Assembly: GCF_018260555.1 (NCBI RefSeq)
Contig: NZ_JAGLBB010000019.1
Span: 1 to 44,747, forward strand
Source of the DNA: Deinococcus sp.
GTDB taxonomy: Bacteria; Deinococcota; Deinococci; Deinococcales; Deinococcaceae
Length of the DNA: 44,747 nt
Reading direction: 5' to 3'
The notes under the pieces were generated by a model. The model had not been told where the DNA came from. It saw only the letters and a list, made by a program, of their open reading frames with translations, and searched no databases. Positions 31,152-40,209 of the stretch are shown here, one piece after another; position 1 is the stretch's first letter, and the number at the start of each line of letters is the position of its first letter. The position numbers and the translations under genes were made by a program.

Positions 31152-31391
31152 CGCAGACCATTGTGGCGCACGGCTAGGCCGTTTGATGGTAAGCATTACG
31201 CATACTGCCGACTCTGGCGCCGTGGCGTGCAGGGCCGTTCCCTTCCGAGCAGAGCGAGTGGGACCAGGGCGCCGTTTCGGGTTGTGCGCGAAGCAGACGG
31301 CAGTCCATAGTGGGCCGCGCCGACATGCTTTCATGGCGGGCCAGCGCAGGGTCAACCGCCTGCCCCCGTCCGCCCTTACAATGCCCTGTTC
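31152..31391. promoter_or_regulatory. Divergent control region between the photoreceptor and carotenoid genes
   Basis: Two dyads lie near the regulator start: ACGGC-TAG-GCCGT (31170-31182) and GTAA-GCA-TTAC (31189-31199). They are candidate operators for autorepression. On the plus side TACAAT (31377-31382) lies nine bases before the UbiA ATG and is its likely -10. The middle (about 31236-31310) has AGCGAGTGGGA and CAGACGGCAGTCC, possibly a decayed copy of the ATACGGACT repeat. Confidence 0.4.
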
Positions 31392-32282
31392 ATGCCGAGC
31401 GCCGCCCAGCCCCGATCCCGCCTGCTGCCGCTGCGCCGACTCCTGATCGTGTCGCGCCCGGCGCTGTGGGTGAACACCATCGGCACGCTCGTCACGGGCG
31501 TGTGGCTCTCGGGCCGCCTGTACACGCTGGACGCGGGGACGCTGCTGCTGCTGGGGTACCTGACGTTGCCGTTCAACCTGCTGATCTACGGCCTGAATGA
31601 CCTGTCGGACCGCGAGGAGGACGCCCGCTCGTCCCGCAAGGGCGGCTGGCAGGGCGCGCGCCTGACCCTGGCCGAGGGCGGGCCGCTGCTGCGCGCCACG
31701 CTGCTCCTGAATATCCCGGCGCTGCTGACGCTGGCGCTACTGCTGCCGCCGGCCGCGACGGCTGTGCTGCTGGTCTCGGCGGCGCTGTTCGTGGCGTACA
31801 GCCTGCCGCCCCTGCGCCTGAAGGGCCGCCCCTTCCTGGACGGCCTGAGCAACGTGGCGTACGCCCTGCCGCTGGCCCTGCCTGCCCTGACGCTGGGCAG
31901 TCCGGTCCCGTGGTGGCCGCTGCTGGCCCTCATGAGTTACTCGGTCGGGAAGCACGCCTTCGACGCCGCGCAGGACATTCCCGCCGACCGGGCCGCCGGG
32001 ACGCGCACGGTGGCGACCACGCTGGGCACGCGGGGCAGCGCCGCCTACGCGCTGGCGTGGTTCGTTCTGGCGGCGGCGCTGCTGCTGCCCGTGTCGCGCC
32101 TCACGGCGCTGGCGTTGCTGCTGACCTGCGGCGGCATGGCCCTTGGGCTGCTGCGCCGCCCCACGCCCGCACAGGCCGCGCGCCTGTACCCGCTGAGCAT
32201 CGTCACGCCATGGATCGTGGGCGCGGTGGCGGGCGTGCAACTGGTCTACCTGCTGGCGCGCGGGGAGTGGACCGGCCTGTGA
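31392..32282 (+). CDS. UbiA-family prenyltransferase, likely carotenoid-related
   Basis: Predicted 296-residue membrane protein with about eight hydrophobic segments. The two Asp-rich motifs of the UbiA family are clear: YGLNDLSDREEDARSSRKGG near residue 72 (NDxxDxxxD) and KHAFDAAQDIPADRAAGTRT near 194. The first motif and the following RKGG are like those of carotenoid (lycopene) elongases. It would join a prenyl group to an acceptor; menaquinone or heme prenylation is the alternative. The CrtD-like gene starts 13 bases after its stop, so both act together. Confidence 0.82.
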   Translation: MPSAAQPRSRLLPLRRLLIVSRPALWVNTIGTLVTGVWLSGRLYTLDAGTLLLLGYLTLPFNLLIYGLNDLSDREEDARSSRKGGWQGARLTLAEGGPLLRATLLLNIPALLTLALLLPPAATAVLLVSAALFVAYSLPPLRLKGRPFLDGLSNVAYALPLALPALTLGSPVPWWPLLALMSYSVGKHAFDAAQDIPADRAAGTRTVATTLGTRGSAAYALAWFVLAAALLLPVSRLTALALLLTCGGMALGLLRRPTPAQAARLYPLSIVTPWIVGAVAGVQLVYLLARGEWTGL

Positions 32283-32295
32283 ACGGATCGGTCAG

Positions 32296-33636
32296 GTGAG
32301 CCGCGTCGGCGTCGTGGGCGCCGGGATCGCCGGACTGACCCTGGCCGCGCTTCTGGCCGCGCGCGGACACGCGGTCACCGTGTACGAACAGGACCGCGCG
32401 GGCGGCAAGCTGCGGCGCGAACACGCGGGCGGCCTGAGCTTCGATACTGGCCCCAGCCTCTTCACCTTCCCAGACGTGTGGCGCGCCGTCCTGGCCCGCC
32501 TGCACGAACCCGACCCGCTGTATTTGCGCCCACTGCCCGGCGGTCTGGGTACTCACTACACGCCGCACGGGCCGGTGCCGCTGCCCGTGCCGCCCACACA
32601 CGCGCTGTTCTCGCACTGGCAACGGTACGTGCAGGCGGCCGAGCCCCTGCGCGCGCACCTGACCGCCCTGCTGACCACCCCGCCCCGCCTGAACGACCCG
32701 GCATTCCTGCGGGCGTCGGCGGCCCTGCTGCGCGCCACCGCCCCGCACGCCAGCGCCGCCGCCTGGCTGCGCGCCCGTCACCTGCCACCCGCGCTGGAGC
32801 ACGCGCTGGCTACCCACGCCCTGAACGCTGGCCTGAGTCCTGCCGACGCCCCAGCCCTGTACGCCCTGATTCCCGCCCTGGTGGGAGCCGACGTGTTCCG
32901 GCCCGCCTACGGGATGGGCGCGCTGCTGGACACCCTGCGCAGCTTCTGCGAGGCGCTTGGCGTGACCATCCGCGAAGGCGTGGGCGTCCGCGCCATGACG
33001 GGTACGGCCCTCACCCTGAACGGGGGAGAGGTCTGTCACCACGACCTGATCGTCAGTGCCATCGACCCGGCCCGCCTCGCCGGGCTACGCGGCCAGCCGG
33101 TCAGACCCGGCGCCCGGACCGTCAGTGGCGTCGCCGTGTATGCCGCGCTGAGTGCTCCCGCGCCGCTGCCCGCCACCAGCGTCATTCCGCCTACCAGCTT
33201 CCGGGACTTCCGGGACGCGCTGCGTGCCGGGGCACTCCCACACACCACGCTGGCGCTCGTGCACGCAGACGGCCCGCGCCTCGCCGTTCTGCTGACCGCG
33301 CCCCCCACCGGCCGCATCCTGAGTGCCGACCACCCCTGGGTGCGGGCGCAACTGGGGCGTGTGGAACGCACCCTGAACGTGCCCGGTCTGCTGGACTCCG
33401 CCCTGGACACCGTCACCCTGACGCCCGCGCACTACGCACGGGGCGGCCACCCGGGCGGCGCGATCTACGGCGCAGCCCTGCCCGCCTGGCGTGGCGGCCC
33501 GCTGCACCCCCAGCCGTACCGCCTGACCCCCACGCTGTGGCAGGTCGGAACAGGCGTGCACCCCGGCGGCGGCCTGCCCGCCATCCTGGGCGGCGCGCTG
33601 ATCGTGGACCGCCTGCTGCGCGAAGCGGGCTGGTAG
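32296..33636 (+). CDS. Phytoene-desaturase-family FAD oxidoreductase (CrtD-like carotenoid desaturase)
   Basis: Predicted 446-residue flavoenzyme. The FAD loop VGVVGAGIAGLTLAALLAARGHAVTVYEQ opens it, followed by GGKLRREHAGGLSFDTGPSLFTFPDV, the second conserved segment of carotenoid desaturases. The C-terminus LWQVGTGVHPGGGLPAILGGALIVDRLL is the CrtI-family FAD-closing motif (HPGGGxP). Size and divergence suit a 3',4'-desaturase (CrtD, used in deinoxanthin) rather than phytoene desaturase CrtI. The GTG start at 32296 gives the FAD motif at the usual position. It is the second gene of the UbiA operon. Confidence 0.82.
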   Translation: MSRVGVVGAGIAGLTLAALLAARGHAVTVYEQDRAGGKLRREHAGGLSFDTGPSLFTFPDVWRAVLARLHEPDPLYLRPLPGGLGTHYTPHGPVPLPVPPTHALFSHWQRYVQAAEPLRAHLTALLTTPPRLNDPAFLRASAALLRATAPHASAAAWLRARHLPPALEHALATHALNAGLSPADAPALYALIPALVGADVFRPAYGMGALLDTLRSFCEALGVTIREGVGVRAMTGTALTLNGGEVCHHDLIVSAIDPARLAGLRGQPVRPGARTVSGVAVYAALSAPAPLPATSVIPPTSFRDFRDALRAGALPHTTLALVHADGPRLAVLLTAPPTGRILSADHPWVRAQLGRVERTLNVPGLLDSALDTVTLTPAHYARGGHPGGAIYGAALPAWRGGPLHPQPYRLTPTLWQVGTGVHPGGGLPAILGGALIVDRLLREAGW

Positions 33637-33674
33637 GCGCCCTGGCCAGCGTGCAGGCCCGGCCCGATAAGAAA

Positions 33675-33699
33675 CACCCCCTGCGCGTGGAAGGGGGTG
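33675..33699. terminator. Terminator hairpin between convergent genes
   Basis: CACCCCCT (33675-33682) pairs with AGGGGGTG (33692-33699) around a nine-base loop, between the CrtD-like stop and the subtilisin stop. There is no clear T-run on either side, so it may work in both directions or with Rho. Confidence 0.6.
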
Positions 33700-33716
33700 C
33701 GTGGTGATCGTGATGC

Positions 33717-35522
33717 TTACTGGCCGGTGATGGCCTTGTACGGGTCCACGAGGCCGTAACCGAAGTTGTCGTCCTTCCCGGCCGTTCCCAGGTCCCGGGC
33801 GGTGCCCGTGAGCAGGCTGAGTAGCCCGGTGTTCGTCAGGTTGGGTTTGGCGGCCCACACGACGGCGGCGGCCGCACTGACGTGCGGGGTGGCCATGCTG
33901 GTCCCGTCGAAGTACTCGTAGTCGGCGCTGGTCACGGCGACCGTACCGGTGGTGGGCAGTTTGCTCAGCAGACCCTGAGCGTCGGCCTGCTGGACGCCCA
34001 CGACCGGCACGGCGGAGGTGTTCGTGAGGCTCATGCCGAGCGGCCCGGCGACGTTGTTGTAGATCATGACGCTCCGGGCGCCGCTGGCGACGGCGTTCGC
34101 GGTCTTTTCCTCGAAGGAGCAGGTGCCGCGCGCGATCAGGGCGATGTTGCCGCTCAGGGCGGTGTTGCGGGTGCTGGCGCCGCAGAATTCGTTCGCACCG
34201 GCCGTGCCAGTGCCGTCGCCCGCCTTCACGACGTTCCCGGTGAAGCTGCCCCGGCCGGTCAGGTCGGCGGCCTGCACGTTACTGAAGGTCACGCCGCCGC
34301 CCGAGGCGCTCGCGGCCGTGCCCTGCCCGAGGGGCACGCTGCTCAGGACGGCCACGCCGGGCCCCGACAGGTCCACCTGCGAGCCGAAATTACTGAAGTC
34401 AGCCTTGCTAAGATTGCTGTCCACGGCGGCCACGCCCGCCACCTGGGTGTACGCGGCGGGGTAAGACACGGCGGCCCCGTCGTTCCCGGTTGCAGCGATA
34501 ATCAGGGCGCCCTTGTTGTACGCGGCGGTGTAGGCGCGCTGTTCGGTGGTGCTTCGGTTGCCGCCACCCAGGCTCATGGACACCACGACCCGGTCCTGGG
34601 TGCCGCCCTGCGATTTCAGCTGGGACACGCACCAGTTCACGCCGTTGATGATGGCGCTGCTGGTGCCCGACCCAGTGTTGCCCAGCACGCGGCCCATGTA
34701 CAGGTTCGCGCCGGTCGCCACGCCGCCCACGCCGTTCACGTCCATGCCCTTCTGCTGGCCAGCCGCGCCGGTGCCCGCCCCGTACTGCGCGAACACGGTC
34801 CCGGCAACGTGCGTACCGTGATGGGACACGTCGTTCAGCGCGTAGGGGTCGTTGCGGTTGGCCTCGGTGGTCACGAAGTTCTTGAAGCCCGTCAGTTTCC
34901 GCGCGAATTCCGGGTGATTCCCGTCAATGCCGGTATCCAGGATGCACACCGCAACCCTGGTGGTGGCGGCCCCGGTGTACCCGGCGGCGCGCAGGGCGGG
35001 CACGCGCAGGGCGTTGTCGCCCCAGGTGTACTCGCTGCTGGGTGCGTACAGCGCCTGTGCGCCCAGACCCTGTGAACCCAGACCCTGCGAAACCAGCGCA
35101 GGGGCGCTCGGGGTGGTGGAGGCGGGGCGGGCGTCGCTACTGGCGCGGCGCATGCCCTGGGCGCGGTGCACGGCTTCCTGGTCGATGTACTCGACGCTGG
35201 GATTTGCGCGGAGTGCGCTCAGGGCGGCGGGGCTCAGGCGGACGGCAGCGGCGCTGATGTCGGCCCACTGGCTGGTCATGACACCACCGGCCGCGGTGAT
35301 GGCCTGCGCCTGCACGGCGGCCTGCGCGGCCAGTTCCTGCGCGCCGAGCGCCTGGGCACTCAGCGGCTGGCGGAAGCCCACGAGGTAACTGCCGGTGCCT
35401 GCCGGTGTGCTGGCGACGGGCGCAGTCGGGCCGGCGGCGTCGGGTGTGACAGTACCCGGCTGTCCACAGGCAGCCAGGGTCAGGGCGAGGGTCGTTGCCA
35501 GCAGGGGGTGGGTCAGTTTCAT
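33717..35522 (-). CDS. Subtilisin-like (S8) serine protease lipoprotein
   Basis: Predicted 601-residue secreted protease. LLATTLALTLAACGQPG is a lipoprotein signal with the lipobox Cys near residue 19. A propeptide-like inhibitor I9 region follows (SYLVGFRQPL; VEYIDQEAVH). The catalytic triad is Asp in VCILDTGIDGNHPEF near residue 215, His in SHHGTHVAGTVF near 255, and Ser in FDGTSMATPHVSAA near 560. A PA domain is inserted before the Ser (about 430-545, with GNIALIARGTCSFEEKTANAVASGARSVMIYNN). GGAGG lies seven bases before the ATG at 35522. It is transcribed alone. Confidence 0.92.
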   Translation of the reverse strand: MKLTHPLLATTLALTLAACGQPGTVTPDAAGPTAPVASTPAGTGSYLVGFRQPLSAQALGAQELAAQAAVQAQAITAAGGVMTSQWADISAAAVRLSPAALSALRANPSVEYIDQEAVHRAQGMRRASSDARPASTTPSAPALVSQGLGSQGLGAQALYAPSSEYTWGDNALRVPALRAAGYTGAATTRVAVCILDTGIDGNHPEFARKLTGFKNFVTTEANRNDPYALNDVSHHGTHVAGTVFAQYGAGTGAAGQQKGMDVNGVGGVATGANLYMGRVLGNTGSGTSSAIINGVNWCVSQLKSQGGTQDRVVVSMSLGGGNRSTTEQRAYTAAYNKGALIIAATGNDGAAVSYPAAYTQVAGVAAVDSNLSKADFSNFGSQVDLSGPGVAVLSSVPLGQGTAASASGGGVTFSNVQAADLTGRGSFTGNVVKAGDGTGTAGANEFCGASTRNTALSGNIALIARGTCSFEEKTANAVASGARSVMIYNNVAGPLGMSLTNTSAVPVVGVQQADAQGLLSKLPTTGTVAVTSADYEYFDGTSMATPHVSAAAAVVWAAKPNLTNTGLLSLLTGTARDLGTAGKDDNFGYGLVDPYKAITGQ

Positions 35523-35755
35523 GCGTGCCTCCGGGAGGTCCAGGGGTGGGGGCGAAGGCTGTTCCGGCCGCACAAGAACATGCGGCATGGACGTGGTATT
35601 CACTGGCAGGCAGGTGTGCAGTTCAGCTTGGCGCGGATACTAATGCGCGCCCGGTACCCAGGCACTCCACCCGGCTAGCCAGCGCTGGACGGGGTGCAAC
35701 AAAGAGACGCGCGGTCGCCTACTCCCCACCAGTCGGTCACTGCTAGGGACGGGAA

Positions 35756-35786
35756 ATCGCGTGGCTTGAATCCAGGGCCACGCGAT
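35756..35786. repeat. Perfect 10-bp hairpin in the subtilisin/pruA gap
   Basis: ATCGCGTGGC (35756-35765) pairs perfectly with GCCACGCGAT (35777-35786) around an 11-base loop. It lies in the 433-bp gap 35523-35955, where I see no gene; TAGTAT near 35637-35642 (minus strand) could be a -10 for the protease. Confidence 0.6.
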
Positions 35787-35840
35787 ACGACCCAGTACAG
35801 AAGATGACCCGGATCATCCGCAGGTGCCCCATTGCATGAA

Positions 35841-35879
35841 CAGGGGCAGACAGAGATTCATCCCTCTGCCTGCCCCCTG
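35841..35879 (-). terminator. Long imperfect hairpin downstream of pruA
   Basis: CAGGGGCAG-ACAGAG pairs with CTCTGC-CTGCCCCCTG with one bulge and one mismatch. It is about 80 bases after the pruA stop on the minus strand and is the best candidate terminator, although no T-run follows. Confidence 0.45.
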
Positions 35880-35955
35880 ACGGTGTTCCGGTATCCGCGG
35901 CGGTCTTCTGGTACCGGCGGGCCGCGCCCTGTTGGCCCACTGTGCTGCGCGGCGT

Positions 35956-37527
<1,572 letters not shown>

Positions 37528-37542
37528 GATAGGGGCTCCTTG

Positions 37543-37668
37543 TTAGCGTATCGGTGGATATTCAAGGTGGAATGTGGGGCCAGGATCGAGAGGTTTCCAG
37601 CCTCGTGACAACGCCTCACGAATGGCGTCTGCGACGACTGCAGATGAAACGTGGTTCTGATGAGGCAC
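37543..37668 (-). pseudogene. Small ORF or gene fragment between PRODH and pruA
   Basis: From GTG at 37668 the frame reads about 41 residues, including VSSAVVADAIREALSRGW followed by KPLDPGPTFHLEYPP. The pattern VADAIREALxxGWxPxxPGPxFxL looks like the C-terminus of small hypothetical proteins seen in several phyla, so this may be the tail of a lost gene rather than random sequence. The family is not one I can name. Confidence 0.35.
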
Positions 37669-37735
37669 AATTCAGTTAGATCGCCATTTCAATTACGTCC
37701 AACGAGAGTGTGTTGACGGACTTTCATGACCATCC

Positions 37736-38668
37736 CTAGCCCCTCAACATCCCTTTGAGCACGAACATCACGTTCGCAGGCCGCTCGGCGATACGGCGTG
37801 AGAAGTACGGGTACCAGTCGCGGCCGTAGGGGATGTACGCGCGGACGCGGTAGCCGGCGGCAGCGAGGTTGCGTTGCAGGTCGCGGCGGATGCCGTACAG
37901 CATCTGGAATTCGAAGGCGTCCTTGCTGATTCCGTTGGCAAGGACGAAGTGCTGCACGTCGCGGATGATGCCTTCGTCGTGCGTGGCGACGTTTACGTAG
38001 TTTCCGGCCTTCATGTGGGCATACACGAGTTTGCGGTAGCTGGCGTCCACGTCGGCCTTGACGGGCATGGCGACCGTCTCGGGTTCCAGGTACGCGCCCT
38101 TCACGATCCGCAGGTTGGGGTGCAGGTCGTCCAGCGCGGCGCGGTCGGCCTCGCTGCGGTACAGATAGGACTGGAGGACGCTGCCCACGTGCTCGCGGCC
38201 GAACTCGCCGATCAGGGTACGCAGTTGCGCCAGGGTGATGTCCACGCGTGGGTGGTCTTCCATGTCGAGGCACACGAAACCCCCGTACTGTCTGGCGCGG
38301 CCGACGATGCGGCGGGCATTGCTGAGCCCCAGGTCCTCGCCTTCCACGGTCTTGCCCTGGCCGACGCTGCTGAGTTTCACGCTGACATACGGTTTGATGC
38401 CCTGGGCGTGCGCGGCGTCCATGAGGTTCAGGACGTTGTCGGCGAAGGCATTGCACTTTTCGGGCGAGTCGATAAACTCGCCCAGCAGGTCGAGGTTGGC
38501 CAGAATGCCGTCCTTTTCCAGTTCCCTGACGGCGTTCAGCGCGGTCTGGATGCTCTCGCCGGCCACAAAGCGCTGGGCGACGCTCCAGCCGCGGCTGCGC
38601 ACGATCTGCTCGACGGCTTTCTGCCCGGCGACGGTCAGGACGGCTTTGCGGTACAGCTGGTCGATCAT
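37736..38668 (-). CDS. Proline dehydrogenase (monofunctional)
   Basis: Predicted 310-residue flavoenzyme oxidising L-proline to P5C and passing electrons to quinone. The FAD barrel shows YVSVKLSSVGQGKTVEGEDLGL near residue 92, VCLDMEDHPRVDITL near 131, LRIVKGAYLEPETVAMP near 185 and VATHDEGIIRDV near 228. The closing helix YRVRAYIPYGRDWYPYFSRRIAERPAN near 275-300 carries the two Arg residues that bind proline carboxylate. Length equals the Thermus/Deinococcus single-domain enzymes. The ATG overlaps the GntR stop as ATGA. Confidence 0.93.
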   Translation of the reverse strand: MIDQLYRKAVLTVAGQKAVEQIVRSRGWSVAQRFVAGESIQTALNAVRELEKDGILANLDLLGEFIDSPEKCNAFADNVLNLMDAAHAQGIKPYVSVKLSSVGQGKTVEGEDLGLSNARRIVGRARQYGGFVCLDMEDHPRVDITLAQLRTLIGEFGREHVGSVLQSYLYRSEADRAALDDLHPNLRIVKGAYLEPETVAMPVKADVDASYRKLVYAHMKAGNYVNVATHDEGIIRDVQHFVLANGISKDAFEFQMLYGIRRDLQRNLAAAGYRVRAYIPYGRDWYPYFSRRIAERPANVMFVLKGMLRG

Positions 38669-39336
38669 GCTTGTTTCTCCGGGGTGATGGGCAGGGCGAG
38701 GTTCTGAAGGACCAGGGCGGCGAAGGTGCGGACGTGCGTGCGGGCGGCCTGCCGAGCGGCGTCCGCGTCGCGCGCCAGGATGGCGTCCAGAATGGCGGCG
38801 TGCTGGGCGTCGGTCTGGGGGTGGGCGTTGTACGTGCGGGTCTGGTGTTTGATGAGCGCAACGCGTTGTTCCAGGTCGCGGTTCAGGTCGGCCAGTGCGG
38901 CGTTGTGCGTGGCGGCGGTGATGGCGCGGTGGAACGCCAGGTCCAGGCGGGTCTGTTCACGGTAGTCGCTGCTGGGCGCGCGTTGCAGGGCGCTCAGGGC
39001 GCCGCGCAGGGTCTGGGCGTCGGCGGGGCTGTGCTGGTGGGCGCACAGGGCGGCGGCCAGCCCGTCGAGTTCCTCACGGACGACGTAGGTGTCGCGGGCC
39101 TCGTCGGCGGTGACGGTGCGGACGCGCACGCCCTTGTTCGCCTCGGCGATCAGCAGGCCGTCCTGGGTCAGGCGCATCAGGGCCTCGCGGATGGGGGTGC
39201 GGGACACGCCGAGTTGCGCGCCGAGTTCCACCTCGCCGAGGCGTTCGCCTGGTGCGATATCGCCGTCCAGTACGGCGCGGCGCAGGTGGTCGTAGACGCC
39301 GTCGCGGACCAGGGTGGGGCGCTCGAAAGAGGTCAT
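38665..39336 (-). CDS. GntR-family (FadR/FCD) regulator of proline use
   Basis: Predicted 223-residue regulator. The winged helix (VYDHLRRAVLDGDIAPGERLGEVELGAQLGVSRTPIREALMRLTQDGLL, residues 13-62) is followed by an FCD ligand domain with DTYVVREELDGLAA, DLAFHRAITAATHN and HAAILDAILARDADAA, whose Asp/His residues usually bind metal. Its stop overlaps the PRODH start as ATGA, so it is co-translated with the gene it probably controls; proline or P5C is a likely ligand (inference). The start at 39336 is chosen because a leaderless -10 box lies just upstream; a longer in-frame extension runs through a repeat. Confidence 0.87.
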   Translation of the reverse strand: MTSFERPTLVRDGVYDHLRRAVLDGDIAPGERLGEVELGAQLGVSRTPIREALMRLTQDGLLIAEANKGVRVRTVTADEARDTYVVREELDGLAAALCAHQHSPADAQTLRGALSALQRAPSSDYREQTRLDLAFHRAITAATHNAALADLNRDLEQRVALIKHQTRTYNAHPQTDAQHAAILDAILARDADAARQAARTHVRTFAALVLQNLALPITPEKQA

Positions 39337-39355
39337 TGTGGATACTGTATACAAT
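39337..39355 (-). promoter_or_regulatory. GntR promoter with overlapping TGTATACA operator
   Basis: On the minus strand TACAGT (39349-39344) lies seven bases before the ATG, a leaderless -10. It overlaps the dyad ATTGTATACAGT centred on the perfect palindrome TGTATACA (39346-39353), which has the form of FadR-subfamily operators. The regulator should therefore shut off its own operon. Confidence 0.6.
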
Positions 39356-39399
39356 TTCTGTGGTCCCCTGCAAGCCGACCGGCCCAGAGCGCCGCTTCT

Positions 39400-39520
39400 G
39401 ATGCGGACTGCCGCTCCACTGCGCCACAGTCGGAAAAGCGCTGCCTGCGGCTCCAAACCACAAAGGGGCGTCTGCTATTCCGACTCGCGTCCGCTCGGAT
39501 TGGCTCAGAACTGCATGAGA
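39400..39520. repeat. ATACGGACT-family repeat with degenerate right end
   Basis: GATGCGGACTGCCGCTCCACTG, then GTCGGAAAAGCGCTGCCTGC and CCGCTCGGATTGG, closely follow the 16209 copy; the right terminus is lost (CAGAACTGCATGAG). It lies in the 436-bp gap 39337-39772, which otherwise holds only the two promoters. Confidence 0.65.
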
Positions 39521-39675
39521 GACCACCGTCTTGTCACCGGGTCTGGGCGTCTCTATCGAGTCAACAGGGATCACGGTGCGACGCCGGTGAAGCAGAGCAG
39601 GCGAAGGCTGAACTGGCCCTTCGCCCCCTCGTGTCTATTGTGATCAAAACTGCTTTTAAAATTGGGGGCGGCGTC

Positions 39676-39772
39676 TACACTGCACCCATAGTTTTCCCGG
39701 GTACGCAGTGAGTAAGGGGCGCACAAGGTTTCTGTGTGTTTCTTCGTGCCTCTGGAATCTAAGGAGTTGAAC
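39676..39772 (+). promoter_or_regulatory. Cold-shock gene promoter and long 5' leader
   Basis: TACACT (39676-39681) is the likely -10, with CTTTTA (39653-39658) 17 bp upstream as a weak -35. Transcription from about 39688 would give an 85-base leader ending in AAGGAG (39761-39766). Long leaders are usual in cspA-type mRNAs, where they control translation with temperature. Confidence 0.5.
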
Positions 39773-40030
39773 ATGGCTGTAGGTAAAGTGAAATGGTTTA
39801 ACGCGGAAAAGGGCTTCGGTTTCATTCAGACGGAAGGGAGCCCCGACGTGTTCGCGCACTTCAGCGCCATCCAGAGCACCGGCTTCAAGAAGCTCAACGA
39901 GGGCGATGAAGTCGAGTTCGAAGTGGAAGAAGGCCAGCGCGGCAAGGGCCCGCAGGCCAAGAACATCGTCGTGACGAAGGCCGCGCCCGTCAGCGAGTAC
40001 GGCGGCAACCGCCGCGACGACCGCTGGTAA
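39773..40030 (+). CDS. Cold-shock domain protein (CspA family)
   Basis: Predicted 85-residue single-stranded nucleic-acid-binding protein. RNP1 is KGFGFIQ near residue 14 and RNP2 is VFAHFSAI near 26; GKVKWFNAEKG opens the five-stranded barrel and GPQAKNIVV closes it. The tail SEYGGNRRDDRW is slightly longer than in E. coli CspA (70 residues), with an Arg/Asp-rich end. The start has AAGGAG at ideal distance. It is a single-gene unit with a long leader and a strong terminator. Confidence 0.95.
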   Translation: MAVGKVKWFNAEKGFGFIQTEGSPDVFAHFSAIQSTGFKKLNEGDEVEFEVEEGQRGKGPQAKNIVVTKAAPVSEYGGNRRDDRW

Positions 40031-40046
40031 TCGCAAACCACCCCTA

Positions 40047-40082
40047 ACCGGAGGAGCCCACCAGGGCCACTCCGGTTTTTTT
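40047..40082 (+). terminator. Canonical Rho-independent terminator after the cold-shock gene
   Basis: ACCGGAG (40047-40053) pairs with CTCCGGT (40070-40076) and is followed by a run of T. It is the clearest intrinsic terminator in the window. Confidence 0.9.
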
Positions 40083-40195
40083 GTCATCCCGCCCGCGCCC
40101 GCTCACCCCGGCGCGGGCGAACCGCTGCCCCCCTTTACTGGCGAGTAGCACTGCCAGCACGCCAATATGCTTAGGGTCCGCAGCACTCACCCTCC

Positions 40196-40209
40196 TATAC
40201 TTAAGAACG
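40196..40209 (+). promoter_or_regulatory. Leaderless -10 box of the M3 peptidase gene
   Basis: TATACT (40196-40201), eight bases, then ATG at 40210. No ribosome binding site. Confidence 0.6.

Noticed and set aside
35743..35940. 65-codon minus-strand ORF after pruA
   Set aside because: It spans two hairpins, has no ribosome binding site or leaderless box and no recognisable sequence.
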